From: Evtepia gabavorous
Lineage (GTDB): Bacteria > Bacillota > Clostridia > Oscillospirales > Oscillospiraceae
DNA: 64,000 nt
NCBI RefSeq assembly: GCF_003425665.1
Contig: NZ_QQRQ01000001.1
Span: 186,001-250,000 of the forward strand
Direction: 5' to 3'
The notes below the pieces were generated by a model. It was not told the origin of the DNA. It did no database searches and saw only the letters and a program-made list of their open reading frames with translations. Below are positions 32,239 to 42,110 of this stretch, one piece after another. A program made the translations under genes and the position numbers. Position 1 is the stretch's first letter. The number at the start of each line of letters is the position of its first letter.

Positions 32239-33228
32239 TTATAGTTTTTTCTGGGCGAACGCTGTCATAAGACGCACGGTGGCAGTGACGTCGGACAGGT
32301 CTACCATCTCCACGGGAGAGTGGAGGTACCGACAGGGAATGGAGATGCCGCCAGTGCGGACACCCTCCCGTGCAACATGGATCGAGCCGGCATCTGTTCC
32401 GCCGGAAACGATGACATCACGCTGGAAAGGGATTTTACTTTCCATAGCAAGTGTTTCAAGGAGTTTTATGACATCTGGATGACAAATTACGGAACTGTCC
32501 ATAATCTTCACCGCGGCTCCGTCGCCCAGGATAGAGCTTCCCTTTTGGGGATCATCCCAGGTCTCTCCGACTGTGACATCCACAGCAATGCCGTAGTCAG
32601 GATCAATGGAGTAGGCAGCGGGCTTGCTTCCGCGGAGCCCCAATTCTTCCTGTACAGTAAAGACAAAGTACAAGTCGTTGGTGTACGCCCGGATATGGCT
32701 CAAAGCATCCAGCATGGCGGCACAGGAAATTCGATTGTCCAGATAGGGAGAGACTAACTTGGTCTCTGTGGTAAAGGAGGGCATCCGGGAAACAGCGGTA
32801 TCCCCTACCTGAACCAGGCGGCGGGCATGCGCTTCGTTTTTGGCGCCAATGTCTAAGTACAGGTCTTGGATCGTCATGTCTTTGAGAGAGACACCAGGAC
32901 GGAGTGCGACCACGCCGCACACGCCGTTTTTGAAACGGAATGGTGTGTGCAGGATACTTTCCGGATGGACGCCCCCCAATTTTCCAAAGGAGAGATAGCC
33001 CTCTTTGTGGATGTGCGTGACAATCAGGCCGATGGAATCCATATGCGCGGCAAACATGACCTTGGGTCCGGGACCTTTTTTATGGACAATGAGATTGCCC
33101 AGGGTGTCGATGTGGCACGTATCGGCGTATGGTTCCGCCAGACGCTTTAAGGTGGTGGCGATCTGCCGTTCATCTCCTGATGGCCCATGGCAAGCGTTGA
33201 GCATTTCAATAACAGAAAGATAGTCCAT
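32239..33228 (-). CDS. M42-family aminopeptidase/glutamyl aminopeptidase-like (third copy)
   Basis: A 329-residue cytoplasmic di-metal aminopeptidase of family M42 (TET/FrvX-like). Metal and catalytic motifs are visible: AAHMDSIGL (first His/Asp), the bridging aspartate in YLDNRISC, the catalytic pair in TVQEELGLRG and the last histidine in YLHSPVE. AAGGAG precedes the ATG. It is the last of three adjacent M42 paralogues, ten bases after the second. Members form dodecameric shells that trim peptides from the N terminus. Confidence 0.92.
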   Translation of the reverse strand: MDYLSVIEMLNACHGPSGDERQIATTLKRLAEPYADTCHIDTLGNLIVHKKGPGPKVMFAAHMDSIGLIVTHIHKEGYLSFGKLGGVHPESILHTPFRFKNGVCGVVALRPGVSLKDMTIQDLYLDIGAKNEAHARRLVQVGDTAVSRMPSFTTETKLVSPYLDNRISCAAMLDALSHIRAYTNDLYFVFTVQEELGLRGSKPAAYSIDPDYGIAVDVTVGETWDDPQKGSSILGDGAAVKIMDSSVICHPDVIKLLETLAMESKIPFQRDVIVSGGTDAGSIHVAREGVRTGGISIPCRYLHSPVEMVDLSDVTATVRLMTAFAQKKL

Positions 33229-33239
33229 ATATTTTCTCC

Positions 33240-34268
33240 TTATTCCATTGTGGCTACGGCCTGTAAAAAGCGGCGGGCCAGAATGAGGATGTTCTGGCAG
33301 TCCTCCAGGGAAGCGACACTGGAGGGGGTGTGAAGATACCGCACAGCGGCGGAAATGGCCGCCACCCGCACCCCTTCCTTGGTACGCTGTATGGCAGAGG
33401 CGTCAGTTCCACCGGAGAGAAATTCTTTGGTTTGCCAGGGAATGTGGCCGCGTTCTGCTAAGGTGCGGAGAAGCTCAAATAGTTCTCGGTCATAAACGGT
33501 GCCCCCATCCATATAGGGAACCACAGGCCCCTTTCCAGGCAGGCATACCTTCTGGTGACTCTCCATCTCCGGCAGGTCGGCGGCGGTGGTTCCCTCTAAA
33601 ATCAGGGCAATGTCAGGGGTGACAGAAAAGGCGGCCCCAAAAGCCCCTCTGGTTCCAACTTCTTCTTGCACGGTAAATACAAAGGTACAGTCCATGGGAA
33701 GAGGTTCTTTCAAAAGCTCTACCATAACAGTGCAGCCGATGCGGTCATCAATGGCTTTAGCTTTCAGAAAGCCATGGCCAAATTCTAAGATATCTGTGTC
33801 GAAACACACGATATCTCCGGGGGAGACATGGCGGAGGGCCTCTTCCCTGCTGTCAGCCCCGATGTCAATGTAAAACTCCGTCAGCTTAGGGATGGATCTT
33901 GCCTCTTCCCCGCTGGTCAGATGGTATGCTTTTAGGCCAATGACCCCGGGCAGTTTCTGCTTTCCCACCAGGACCGGTTTTCCGAGCAGAACACGGCGGT
34001 CGATTCCACCGACCGGACGGAATTTGAGGTATCCGTCCTCTGTAATGGTGTGGACCATCAGCCCAACTTCGTCCATGTGGGCGGCCAACATCACTTTTTT
34101 TGTGCCAGGGCTTACCCCTTTTTTCTCAATAATTAAATTACCCAGGGTGTCTGTATAGGACCGGTCAGCGTAGGGGGCGGTGATTGCGCGGATGTAATCC
34201 CGTACGGCGTCTTCACAGCTGGACACACCGGGGAGGGCACAGAGCTCTTTCAAGGTCTCAGTCAGCAA
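33240..34268 (-). CDS. M42-family aminopeptidase (second copy)
   Basis: A 342-residue M42 metallopeptidase paralogue. AAHMDEVGLM, KAIDDRIGC, TVQEEVGTRG and YLHTPSSV carry the expected ligands and the catalytic Glu-Glu pair. It begins with TTG at 34268, six bases after GGAGGGG and inside the end of the first copy (11-base overlap), so the three copies are translationally coupled. The copies differ enough around the specificity pocket to suggest different peptide preferences, perhaps within one mixed TET particle; that last point is inference. Confidence 0.92.
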   Translation of the reverse strand: MLTETLKELCALPGVSSCEDAVRDYIRAITAPYADRSYTDTLGNLIIEKKGVSPGTKKVMLAAHMDEVGLMVHTITEDGYLKFRPVGGIDRRVLLGKPVLVGKQKLPGVIGLKAYHLTSGEEARSIPKLTEFYIDIGADSREEALRHVSPGDIVCFDTDILEFGHGFLKAKAIDDRIGCTVMVELLKEPLPMDCTFVFTVQEEVGTRGAFGAAFSVTPDIALILEGTTAADLPEMESHQKVCLPGKGPVVPYMDGGTVYDRELFELLRTLAERGHIPWQTKEFLSGGTDASAIQRTKEGVRVAAISAAVRYLHTPSSVASLEDCQNILILARRFLQAVATME

Positions 34269-35298
34269 GAAATTCCCCTCCTTCTCGTGCCAGGTCCTGG
34301 ACGAAAGCAGCCAGCAGGGCGGCGGAGTGCTCTAAGTCATCCAGGTCCAGGGTTTCTACCGGGCTGTGCATATATTTCAGCGGGAGGGAGACCACTGCTG
34401 TGGCGATACCCTCTCGGGCAACCTGTACCCGCCAGGCGTTGGTTCCACTGTGCCCGGTCATCACTTCAGGGGACCAGGGAATGCCCCGCGCCTCTGCTTT
34501 TGTGATGAGACGGTCTGTCATCCAACGGGTCATATTGGGGCCGATGCCAATGACTGTTCCCCCGCCAGCGGGAAAAGTTTCTTCCTTGGGAGAATCGGGG
34601 GTACGGGCGTGGGTGACATCCACGGCGATAAAACAGTGGGGCGCAAGAGAAAAGGCGCCGACCACGGCCCCGCCGCCGTTGGTTTCCTCTCGGCTGCTGC
34701 CCATAAGATACAGATCGACATCCAAAGGGGTGTCCCGAAGCAGTTCAGCGGCCCGCAGAAGAGTGACAAAGCCCGCACGGTCATCCAATGCTTTGCTGCT
34801 GACGCGGCGTCCCAGAAGGGCGCGAAAAGGTTCTCTGGGCACAACAAAGGTTCCCACCAGAGCTTCCCCCTCTTTCTGGGTCAGTCCGGCGTCAATATAC
34901 AGACCCGACAATGGAGTGCTCCGGTTGGAGTCGCCTGCCTTTTGAACATGGGGAGGCAGGACAGCCACAAGACCAAACTGGGGGGGCTGGGAGAGGATGA
35001 TGACTTCCCGGTTGGGAAGCATCCGAGGGTCTACCCCACCAACAGGGCGAAAGCGGAGAAAGCCGTCTTTGGCGCCGGTGATCACCAGGCCAACCTCATC
35101 CAAGTGGGCGTCCAGCACCACCCGTTTGGCGTTTTCCGTGCCGCAACGCCGAATCCCAATCACATTTCCGAAACGATCTTTCTTCACTTCATCCATCAGG
35201 GGACGTAGCAGTTCCATCGCTTGGCTGGCCACGGCGTCCTCCCTTCCAGAGGGGCCGGGGCAGCTGCAAAGTGCTTCTAAGCTTGCTTGAATATCCAT
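34258..35298 (-). CDS. M42-family aminopeptidase (first copy)
   Basis: A 346-residue M42 metallopeptidase. DAHLDEVGLV, KALDDRAGF, the catalytic pair in SSREETNGGG and YMHSPVET are present; the Glu-Glu context differs most from the other two copies (GGG instead of TRG). I chose the ATG at 35298 because GGAGG precedes it by five bases. It starts 11 bases after murD. Peptide recycling or use of peptides as nutrients is the likely role. Confidence 0.9.
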   Translation of the reverse strand: MDIQASLEALCSCPGPSGREDAVASQAMELLRPLMDEVKKDRFGNVIGIRRCGTENAKRVVLDAHLDEVGLVITGAKDGFLRFRPVGGVDPRMLPNREVIILSQPPQFGLVAVLPPHVQKAGDSNRSTPLSGLYIDAGLTQKEGEALVGTFVVPREPFRALLGRRVSSKALDDRAGFVTLLRAAELLRDTPLDVDLYLMGSSREETNGGGAVVGAFSLAPHCFIAVDVTHARTPDSPKEETFPAGGGTVIGIGPNMTRWMTDRLITKAEARGIPWSPEVMTGHSGTNAWRVQVAREGIATAVVSLPLKYMHSPVETLDLDDLEHSAALLAAFVQDLAREGGEFLAD

Positions 35299-35309
35299 GG
35301 GAACCTCCC

Positions 35310-36695
35310 TCACAGCCCATTGACGATGGCCTTGAAGGTTTGGCCGCGCTGGGCAAAGTTTTTGAAGTGGTCAAAGGAGGCACAGGCTGGAGAGAGCAGA
35401 ACCACATCCCCATCTTCCGCCATACGGGAGGCTGTCAGCACGGCCTGAGAGAAATCCTCTTCCATGACAATGGTAGGCTGGCCCTTCTGATACCCTTGTG
35501 AAGAGAGTACAGCCTGACGGATTTTATCTGCTGTATGACCCGTTAGAATCAAGGTTTTCACATGGTCTTGCACCGCCTGACCCAGTACATCAAAGGGAAT
35601 CTTTTTGTCATAGCCGCCGGCAATGAGGATGACCTTTTGGGGGAAGGAACGGAGACCGGCAATGGTGCGGGTCGGGCTGGAGGCAATGGAATCGTTGTAA
35701 TACCGGACGCCGTGCAGAGTACGGACCAATTCAATCCGGTGCTCCACGCCGGGGAAGGTCTCTGCCGTGTGAAGGATCACATCGTCGGGGACCAACCCTT
35801 GTACGGCGGCGATGGCGGCCAGATAGTTTTCCACATTGTGTTCTCCGGGAATCAAAATCCGGTCTGTGGAGAAGAGAGGCCGTTTTTTTCCATTTTGTGC
35901 GACCACAATGGTGCCGTTGTCGACAAAGACGCCCTCCTCCAAAGAGGTGCGGCGGCTGAACTGCAGGACCCTTCCAGGCGCCCGGCAGACCATGGCGTGG
36001 GTCAGGTCATTGTCCCGGTTGAAGATGGCCAAGTCATTTTCTCCCTGATGGGAGAAGATGTTCTCCTTTGCCAGGGCATATTCTTCCATGGACTTATGAA
36101 TATCCAAATGGTTGGGGGACAGATTGGTAAAAACCGCAATATCCGGACTGGCAGAGAGCGTCATCAGCTGGAAAGAAGAGAGCTCCAAAACCGCGATATC
36201 GTCTGGAGATATGCTGCCGGCTTCCGAGAGGAGCGGTTTTCCAATATTTCCTCCCAGATGGACGGTATAGCCGGCATTCTTCAGCATTTCGGCGATGAGG
36301 GTGGTTGTGGTGGTCTTTCCGTCGCTGCCAGTGACAGCGATGATTTTACAGGGACAGACCTGAAAAAAAACCTCCATTTCAGAGGTTAGCGCACTTCCCT
36401 TTTCCATGGCGGACAGAAACGGTGGAATATCGGGACGAATTCCCGGAGAGCGGAAAATGACATCCTGGTCGAGACCATCCAGATAGGCATCCCCCAGATG
36501 AAGCACTGCACCCATGGACTCCAACTCGTCAGCCAGGGCACCGAATGCTGTGCGGGGGGCTTTGTCACAGGCGGTAACGGAAATCCCCGCCTGAAGCAAG
36601 GTCTTGATAAGCGGCGTATTGGAAACCCCAATGCCGATGACAGCGACGCGTTTTCCCTGAAGAGAGGTAAGATAGTCTTGCAGTGTAATGGCCAT
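35310..36695 (-). CDS. murD: UDP-N-acetylmuramoylalanine--D-glutamate ligase
   Basis: MurD adds D-glutamate to UDP-MurNAc-L-alanine in the cytoplasm. The 461-residue protein has the N-terminal nucleotide fold (VAVIGIGVSNTPLI), the ATP loop GSDGKTTTT (about 121-129), and the C-terminal Mur ligase domain with YNDSIASSPTRT. GGAGG lies upstream of the ATG. It is the first gene of a transcript with the three peptidases, outside the usual division and cell-wall cluster. Confidence 0.96.
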   Translation of the reverse strand: MAITLQDYLTSLQGKRVAVIGIGVSNTPLIKTLLQAGISVTACDKAPRTAFGALADELESMGAVLHLGDAYLDGLDQDVIFRSPGIRPDIPPFLSAMEKGSALTSEMEVFFQVCPCKIIAVTGSDGKTTTTTLIAEMLKNAGYTVHLGGNIGKPLLSEAGSISPDDIAVLELSSFQLMTLSASPDIAVFTNLSPNHLDIHKSMEEYALAKENIFSHQGENDLAIFNRDNDLTHAMVCRAPGRVLQFSRRTSLEEGVFVDNGTIVVAQNGKKRPLFSTDRILIPGEHNVENYLAAIAAVQGLVPDDVILHTAETFPGVEHRIELVRTLHGVRYYNDSIASSPTRTIAGLRSFPQKVILIAGGYDKKIPFDVLGQAVQDHVKTLILTGHTADKIRQAVLSSQGYQKGQPTIVMEEDFSQAVLTASRMAEDGDVVLLSPACASFDHFKNFAQRGQTFKAIVNGL

Positions 36696-36806
36696 GTGCG
36701 TTTCCTCCTAATTGATTGAGAGCAGCTTGCTCAGTCTATGGACTTAAAACGGTAAAAGAATCCGCTGCGCGGTGTTCTGGCGTTGCAAATGAAAAATAGA
36801 CACTTC

Positions 36807-36835
36807 ATTATACGCCGAAGCGGTAGGAATTTCAA
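36807..36835 (-). promoter_or_regulatory. murD operon promoter
   Basis: Minus-strand TTGAAA (36835-36830), 17 bases and TATAAT (36812-36807), about 110 bases before murD. Confidence 0.7.
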
Positions 36836-37124
36836 GAAATCCTTCTGTGAGAATCACAAGAAAAGGAAGTATGGGTTTGCGCTCCCCTCTGAGAAGTATG
36901 TGGAGAATTAGCAAAAATTAAAGAAGGTTTTTTGTAAAATTGACAGCCGTATCAGGTGTTCTGGAAAGGGCCCGTTTGTCAGCTTTTCTAAATGATTCTT
37001 AAGTACAAATGGAGCGGGTGTGCAAAGTCATGACGGAAGGAAAAAGAACGCTTGAAAAGTTTCTTCCTTTATGGTATTTTATATAATAACTATAAAAAAA
37101 TTCTGCGGAAAGGGAGGCCCTTTT
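36836..37124. other. Divergent intergenic region murD/DtxR-type gene
   Basis: Together with the murD promoter this gap is 429 bases. On the plus strand TTGAAA (37052-37057), 17 bases and TATTTT (37075-37080) would drive the DtxR-type gene; TATAAT at 37080 is an alternative -10. The stretch 36836-37050 is AT-rich and I see no gene or clear structure in it. Confidence 0.45.
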
Positions 37125-37490
37125 ATGCACTTACAAGAATCTGGAGAAATGTACTTGGAGACCATCCTGATCCTTTCAAAGAGCGGCAAAGATGTGCGCT
37201 CTGTGGATGTGAGCGAATATATGGGCTTTTCTAAGCCCAGTGTCAGCCGTGCCATTGGCCTGCTCAAGTCAGGCGGTTATGTGACAATGGACAAGGGAGG
37301 ACACCTGGAGCTGACAGAAGAGGGGCGTGCAGTGGCTGAGAATATTTATGAAAAGCACACCTTGCTGGCACAATTTCTAATGACCCTGGGCGTGGATGAG
37401 GCCACTGCCACGGAGGATGCCTGCAAAATGGAACACGTGATCAGCGATACCTCGTTTAAGGCCCTTAAAAAGCACGCAGGAATGGAATGA
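37125..37490 (+). CDS. DtxR/MntR-family metal-dependent regulator
   Basis: A 121-residue regulator made of the winged helix (about 5-65, with FSKPSVSRAIGLLKSGGYV) and the dimerisation/metal domain, without the C-terminal SH3 domain. Metal-ligand residues typical of DtxR are visible: glutamate and histidine in NIYEKHTLLAQFL and the trio in DACKMEHVIS (Cys, Glu, His), a pattern closer to iron-type DtxR than to MntR. GGGAGG precedes the ATG. It is a lone gene; targets may include the TTAGC-N4-GCTAA sites near 52.6 and 56.4 kb, which is speculation. Confidence 0.9.
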   Translation: MHLQESGEMYLETILILSKSGKDVRSVDVSEYMGFSKPSVSRAIGLLKSGGYVTMDKGGHLELTEEGRAVAENIYEKHTLLAQFLMTLGVDEATATEDACKMEHVISDTSFKALKKHAGME

Positions 37491-37503
37491 TGATAGAAAA
37501 AAG

Positions 37504-37539
37504 CTCCGGTCTCGGATTTCGAGACCGGAGTTCCTTTTT
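37504..37539. terminator. Bidirectional terminator, DtxR-type gene/glnA
   Basis: An 11-bp stem CTCCGGTCTCG/CGAGACCGGAG (37504-37514 and 37520-37530) is flanked by A-runs on the left and TTCCTTTTT on the right, between convergent genes. Confidence 0.9.
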
Positions 37540-37571
37540 GGCATACTGGTTTCCTATGAGAGAGAAGGCAG

Positions 37572-38990
37572 TTACAGGTCATAATACATGGCGAACTCTG
37601 CGGGGGTGGGCTGACGGTCAATTTCTTCCAGTTCTGCCCGCTTTTTTTCGATCCAAATCTCAAGCAGGCGGGGAGGAAATACACCGCCTTGGGTTAGGTA
37701 GTCGTGATCTGCCTCCAGTGCATCCAAGGCCTCCCCCAAGGACTTCGGCAGGCTGTCAATTTGCGCTTTCTCCTGGTCTGAGAGAGTATAAAGGTTAAAG
37801 TCATAGGGCCCCCACCCTCTTTCATGGGGATCAATGCGGTTTTGAATCCCATCCAGTCCCGCCATCAGAATGGCAGCGAAGGCGTAATAGGGGTTGCAGG
37901 TGGCGTCCGGGTTCCTTAGCTCGAACCGCTTGTTTTTGGGGGCTTTGGCGTAAGCGGGAATCCGAACGACAGCACTGCGATTGGCCATGGCGTACCCGAT
38001 GGTGACGGGCGCTTCAAAGCCGGGGACCAGTCTCTTATAGGAATTGGTGGAGGGATTGGTGATGGCACACAGGGAGGCCGCATGCTCCAGCATACCGCCG
38101 ATGAACCAAAGCGCCGTTTGGCTCAGCTGTGCGTAGCCTGTTTCATCATAGAAGATGGGCTTACCTTCTTTGAATAAGTGCATATGCACATGCATTCCGC
38201 TGCCGGCCTCCCCTGCCACTGGCTTGGGCAGAAAGGTGGCGGTGCGTCCTTCTTGAGCGGCGGCATTTTTGATAATGTACTTCGCGACCATGGTGTTGTC
38301 TGCCATCTGGGTCATCTCTCCCAGTTCCACCTCAATCTCCATTTGGCCGCAGCCGCCCACTTCCGGGTGATGGTATTTGACTTTCACACCCCACTCCTCC
38401 ATTAGGAGACAGATACGGTTTCGCAGGTCCTGTGTGACATCCATGGGAAGGCTGGTGTGATATCCCCCTTTTCTGGGGACCTGATATCCGTTGTTTTCTG
38501 TGCTCCATGCGGCCTGCCGTGCGGAGATGGAGAAGCTGGCATGTTGAGGCTGGGTGGTGTAGGATACCTGGTCGAAGATATAAAATTCATATTCAGGCCC
38601 TACGATCATCTCGTCTGCGATCCCCAACTCTTGCATATAGCCAATGGCCCGTTTGGCCACATTCCGGGGATATTGGTCAAAGGGCCGGTTGGCCGGACGA
38701 TCAATGATCATCACGTCTCCGATCATGGTGAGGGTGGGAACCTCTGCAAAGGGATCAACTGTGGCAGAATCCAGGTCGGGCACGAAAACCATGTCGCTGC
38801 TCTCCACCGGGGCATAGCCGTAATTGGAGCCGTCGAATCCAATCCCGTACTGCATAGTCTCCTCGTTGAGCCGGCCGACAGGAATACTGAGATGGCGCCA
38901 TCTTCCGTCAATGTCAGTCATTTTGAAATCGACAATTTGAATGTCTTTCTCTTGGCAAAGATCTAAAATCTCCTGCAGTGTCTTTCCCAT
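37572..38990 (-). CDS. glnA: Glutamine synthetase, type I
   Basis: Makes glutamine from glutamate, ammonia and ATP. The 472-residue protein contains the beta-grasp domain with GFDGSNYGY, the metal-binding GPEYEFYIF, the ATP region (GSGMHVHMH, NPSTNSYKRLVPGFEAPV) and the RIP loop VRIPAY. The loop where adenylylation occurs in beta-type enzymes is not recognisable, suggesting the feedback-controlled type. AAAGGAGG precedes the ATG. It is monocistronic, and no glnR gene is adjacent. Confidence 0.96.
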   Translation of the reverse strand: MGKTLQEILDLCQEKDIQIVDFKMTDIDGRWRHLSIPVGRLNEETMQYGIGFDGSNYGYAPVESSDMVFVPDLDSATVDPFAEVPTLTMIGDVMIIDRPANRPFDQYPRNVAKRAIGYMQELGIADEMIVGPEYEFYIFDQVSYTTQPQHASFSISARQAAWSTENNGYQVPRKGGYHTSLPMDVTQDLRNRICLLMEEWGVKVKYHHPEVGGCGQMEIEVELGEMTQMADNTMVAKYIIKNAAAQEGRTATFLPKPVAGEAGSGMHVHMHLFKEGKPIFYDETGYAQLSQTALWFIGGMLEHAASLCAITNPSTNSYKRLVPGFEAPVTIGYAMANRSAVVRIPAYAKAPKNKRFELRNPDATCNPYYAFAAILMAGLDGIQNRIDPHERGWGPYDFNLYTLSDQEKAQIDSLPKSLGEALDALEADHDYLTQGGVFPPRLLEIWIEKKRAELEEIDRQPTPAEFAMYYDL

Positions 38991-39058
38991 GGAGGGGCCT
39001 CCTTTGTGATAAAATAACCCGAGTGGTTACAGGTGATATTCTCGCTTGGAACTTTTTC

Positions 39059-39087
39059 AAGATACCGATTTTTGGAACAAATGTCAA
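39059..39087 (-). promoter_or_regulatory. glnA promoter
   Basis: Minus-strand TTGACA (39087-39082), 17 bases and TATCTT (39064-39059), about 70 bases before glnA. No GlnR-like palindrome is evident. Confidence 0.65.
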
Positions 39088-39150
39088 GAAAAGAAACGAT
39101 GTTTCTGTGGGGTACCAAATGATATGTTATTAAAAATAAGATAAAATTAG

Positions 39151-39196
39151 AAAAGGCCAGAGATTGGAACGATATCGTCCCAATCTCTGGCCTTTT
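39151..39196 (-). terminator. Copper operon terminator
   Basis: A perfect 17-bp stem (39151-39167 and 39180-39196) begins 15 bases after the copA stop and is followed on the minus strand by a T-rich run. Confidence 0.88.
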
Positions 39197-39210
39197 AGAA
39201 GGAGGAGAAA

Positions 39211-39420
39211 TTATTGAATGAAGGTTACAGGGTAGTCTTGGGCTTCCACTGCGTTTTTCAGAACATCATCTGTTACATCCTCAGAAAGTGTCACCACGGC
39301 AGTTCCTGCCTCATGGCTGACCTTGGCCTGTTCCACGGCATCCAGTGCTTCCAGTGCCTTCTTCACGCGGGCTTCACAGTGGGTGCACATCATGCCTTCG
39401 ATCTTCATTGTTTTTTCCAT
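39211..39420 (-). CDS. copZ: Nested CopZ-like copper chaperone (internal start in copA)
   Basis: An ATG at 39420, in the copA frame, is preceded nine bases upstream by a full TAAAGGAG (39430-39437). Translation from it gives a 69-residue stand-alone HMA protein with the copper motif CTHC near residue 12, exactly the size and layout of CopZ. I infer that one message yields both the CopA-CopZ fusion and free chaperone; alternatively the fusion is recent and the ribosome site is a leftover of a separate copZ gene. Confidence 0.6.
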   Translation of the reverse strand: MEKTMKIEGMMCTHCEARVKKALEALDAVEQAKVSHEAGTAVVTLSEDVTDDVLKNAVEAQDYPVTFIQ

Positions 39421-41730
39421 GGTACGTTGCTCCTTTACAGTGATTGAAATGGATTTGATCTTTTTATCCTTGCTCCCGTCGTGCATGCGGAAAAGATTCA
39501 GACGCAGAGCATTGGTGACAACACAGAAACTGGACAAACTCATGGCGGCTGCTCCGAACATGGGGTTCAGCGTCAAACCAAGGGGAATAAAAACGCCGGC
39601 GGCCAAGGGGATGCCGATGGTATTGTAAAGAAAGGCCCAGAACAGATTCTGGTGAATGTTCCGAAGGGTGGCCCGGCTGAGCCGGATGGCGGCGGGAACA
39701 TCACGCAGGCGGCTTTTCATGAGGACAACGTCAGCCGCGTCAATGGCCACGTCGGTCCCCGCGCCAATGGCGATCCCAATGTCCGCCCGGGTGAGCGCGG
39801 GAGCATCGTTGATACCGTCCCCCACCATAGTGACCTTCCCCTGCTCTTTCAGCTGCCGGATGACACGCTCTTTCCCATCGGGCAGGACGCCGGCGATTAC
39901 GTGATTGACGCCAGCCTCTTTTCCGATGGCTTGCGCTGTGCGTGCATTGTCTCCTGTCAGCATCACGACTTGAATCCCCATGGACTGTAATTCTTGAATG
40001 GCCTGGGGGCTGTCCTCTTTGATGACATCCGCCACGGCGATGATGCCGGTCAGGTGACCATCTTGGGCAAAAAATAAGGGGGTTTTTCCAGCTTGTGCCA
40101 GGGTCTCCCCCTGTATCCGCATAGATTCCGGGACTTGGGACTGGCGGCTGATAAAGGTATAGTTCCCACCCTGAAGGAGCGTGCCCTGCCAGGTAGCGGT
40201 GAGGCCATTGCCGGGAAGCACCTGGAAATCCGAGACAGGTTCAGGGGACAGGTTTCGTTCTTCTGCCCGGTGGAGAATGGCCCGGGCCAAGGGATGTTCG
40301 CTCTTTTGCTCCAAGGCAAATGCCAGGCGCAGAAGTTCCTCTTCTTGGACACCGGGAGCTGGGATCAGATCTGTGACCTTGGGCTCTCCCGAGGTGATGG
40401 TGCCGGTTTTATCCAGAACGACAATCTGCGTTTTTCCGGCGTTTTCCAAGGATATAGCGTTCTTAAAAAGAATTCCGTGCTTGGCGCCCATTCCGTTGCC
40501 CACCATAATGGCCACAGGGGTGGCAAGGCCCAGAGCACAAGGGCAGGAGATCACCAGCACAGAGATTCCGCGGGCCAGAGCAAAACCGATTTCCTGCCCC
40601 AAAAGCAGCCAGACAATGGTGGTAAAAACGGCAATGGTGATGACTGCCGGGACAAAGATGCCAGAGACTTTATCCGCAATCTTGGCAATGGGCGCCTTGG
40701 TGGCCGCAGCATCACTGACCATTTGAATGATTTGAGAAAGTGTGGTGTCCTCCCCCACCCGAGTTGCCTGGCAGGTCAAAAATCCTGATTGGTTGAGCGT
40801 GGCGGCGGAGACCAAATCACCGGTTGTTTTATCCACAGGAATGCTTTCCCCGGTAAGGGCAGATTCGTTGACTGCGCTGCTGCCCTCTATGACGACACCA
40901 TCTACGGGGATGTTCTCCCCTGGCCGGACCACAAAGACGTCGTCCTTTTTGACTTGCTCGATGGGGACAGTGATCTCTGTGCCGTCCCGTAGAAGGGTGG
41001 CAGTTTTGGGGGCCAGCTTCATGAGCCCCTTGAGTGCGTCTGTGGTCCGTCCTTTGGAACGGGCTTCCAGCATTTTTCCCACAGTGATCAGCGTCAGAAT
41101 CATGGCCGCGGATTCAAAATAGAACTCCATCATGTAATCCGCAACAGCGGCCATGTCGCCAGCTGCCTGCGCAGCGGTCATGGCGAAGAGCGCATAGGTG
41201 CTGTAAACAAAGGCGGCGGTGGCGCCCAAGGCAACCAGTGTGTCCATGTTGGGAGCCCGATGCCAAAGGCTCTTGTACCCGCTGATGAAAAACTTCTGGT
41301 TGATGACCATGACCACTGCGGTTAGCAGCAGCTGGGTCAAGCCCATGGCGATGTGGTTTCCGTGATAAAAGGCGGGGACTGGCCATCCCCACATCATGTG
41401 TCCCATGGAGAAATACATGAGGATGACCAAGAAAACAAGGGACCAGATGAGACGCCGTTTCAGCACGGGTGTGTCATGGTCTGCGAGGGCGTCTTCTGTC
41501 TCAGCAGTATGATTTGCGCTGGCAGCTGCGCTGCCCTTCTCGGAGGCACCGTATCCAGCGTTTTCTACCGCGTGGATAATATCCTGGGGAGAAGCAGTGC
41601 CTTCCACCCCCATGGAGTTGGTTAAAAGGCTGACGGAACAGGCCGTCACGCCAGGTACTTTGGATACCGCTTTTTCTACCCGGGCGCTGCAGGCGGCGCA
41701 GCTCATGCCGGTTACATTGAATTGTTCCAT
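39211..41730 (-). CDS. copA: Copper-exporting P1B ATPase with C-terminal CopZ-like domain
   Basis: CopA pumps Cu(I) out of the cell. The 839-residue protein has an N-terminal HMA domain with GMSCAAC (Cys11/Cys14), eight membrane helices, the copper motif CPC in [11 protein letters not shown], the phosphorylation site DKTGT and [10 protein letters not shown]. After the last helices it runs on through a linker into a second, complete HMA domain (about 771-839, GMMCTHC), which is unusual. That segment has its own ribosome site (see the nested entry). The gene follows csoR in the same operon. Confidence 0.96.
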   Translation of the reverse strand: MEQFNVTGMSCAACSARVEKAVSKVPGVTACSVSLLTNSMGVEGTASPQDIIHAVENAGYGASEKGSAAASANHTAETEDALADHDTPVLKRRLIWSLVFLVILMYFSMGHMMWGWPVPAFYHGNHIAMGLTQLLLTAVVMVINQKFFISGYKSLWHRAPNMDTLVALGATAAFVYSTYALFAMTAAQAAGDMAAVADYMMEFYFESAAMILTLITVGKMLEARSKGRTTDALKGLMKLAPKTATLLRDGTEITVPIEQVKKDDVFVVRPGENIPVDGVVIEGSSAVNESALTGESIPVDKTTGDLVSAATLNQSGFLTCQATRVGEDTTLSQIIQMVSDAAATKAPIAKIADKVSGIFVPAVITIAVFTTIVWLLLGQEIGFALARGISVLVISCPCALGLATPVAIMVGNGMGAKHGILFKNAISLENAGKTQIVVLDKTGTITSGEPKVTDLIPAPGVQEEELLRLAFALEQKSEHPLARAILHRAEERNLSPEPVSDFQVLPGNGLTATWQGTLLQGGNYTFISRQSQVPESMRIQGETLAQAGKTPLFFAQDGHLTGIIAVADVIKEDSPQAIQELQSMGIQVVMLTGDNARTAQAIGKEAGVNHVIAGVLPDGKERVIRQLKEQGKVTMVGDGINDAPALTRADIGIAIGAGTDVAIDAADVVLMKSRLRDVPAAIRLSRATLRNIHQNLFWAFLYNTIGIPLAAGVFIPLGLTLNPMFGAAAMSLSSFCVVTNALRLNLFRMHDGSKDKKIKSISITVKEQRTMEKTMKIEGMMCTHCEARVKKALEALDAVEQAKVSHEAGTAVVTLSEDVTDDVLKNAVEAQDYPVTFIQ

Positions 41731-41789
41731 CGCGTCGACCCCTTTCTGGTTTGTGCGGTCAAAATTAGGATTTCCCTGGAGGGGGGCAC

Positions 41790-42092
41790 TTATTTCATCA
41801 GTTTTTGCAGGGTGAGCACCAGCTCATCAATGACATCCTCTTTGCCATCCCGAATGTCTGTCACTACACAGGTGCGGATGTGATTGGCCAGAAGGTCCCG
41901 GTTAAAGGCGTTCATGGCGGCGGAGACTGCCGCTGACTGTACCAAGATGTCCGTACAATAGGCGTTTTTTTCTACCATTCCCCGGATGCCCCGAATTTGT
42001 CCTTCGATCCGGCTGAGGCGATTGAGAAGCTTTTTGACTTCCTCTTCCGTGCGTTCCTTGGTCTTATGGCAGCAGCAAGTTTTATCTTCCAT
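41790..42092 (-). CDS. csoR: Copper-sensing repressor CsoR
   Basis: A 100-residue all-helical repressor that releases DNA when it binds Cu(I). The Cys-His-Cys copper ligands are present (NAYCTDIL, then NHIRTC), and the N-terminal helix [17 protein letters not shown] is characteristic. A short Cys-rich head (CCCHK) precedes the domain. The ATG at 42092 is seven bases after AAGGAGG. First gene of the copper operon, autoregulated through the palindromes upstream. Confidence 0.96.
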   Translation of the reverse strand: MEDKTCCCHKTKERTEEEVKKLLNRLSRIEGQIRGIRGMVEKNAYCTDILVQSAAVSAAMNAFNRDLLANHIRTCVVTDIRDGKEDVIDELVLTLQKLMK

Positions 42093-42110
42093 CTGCAGTA
42101 CCTCCTTGTA

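Noticed and set aside
35562-36389. A 275-codon open frame opposite murD
   Set aside because: Antisense to a confident gene, no start signal, no recognisable domain.
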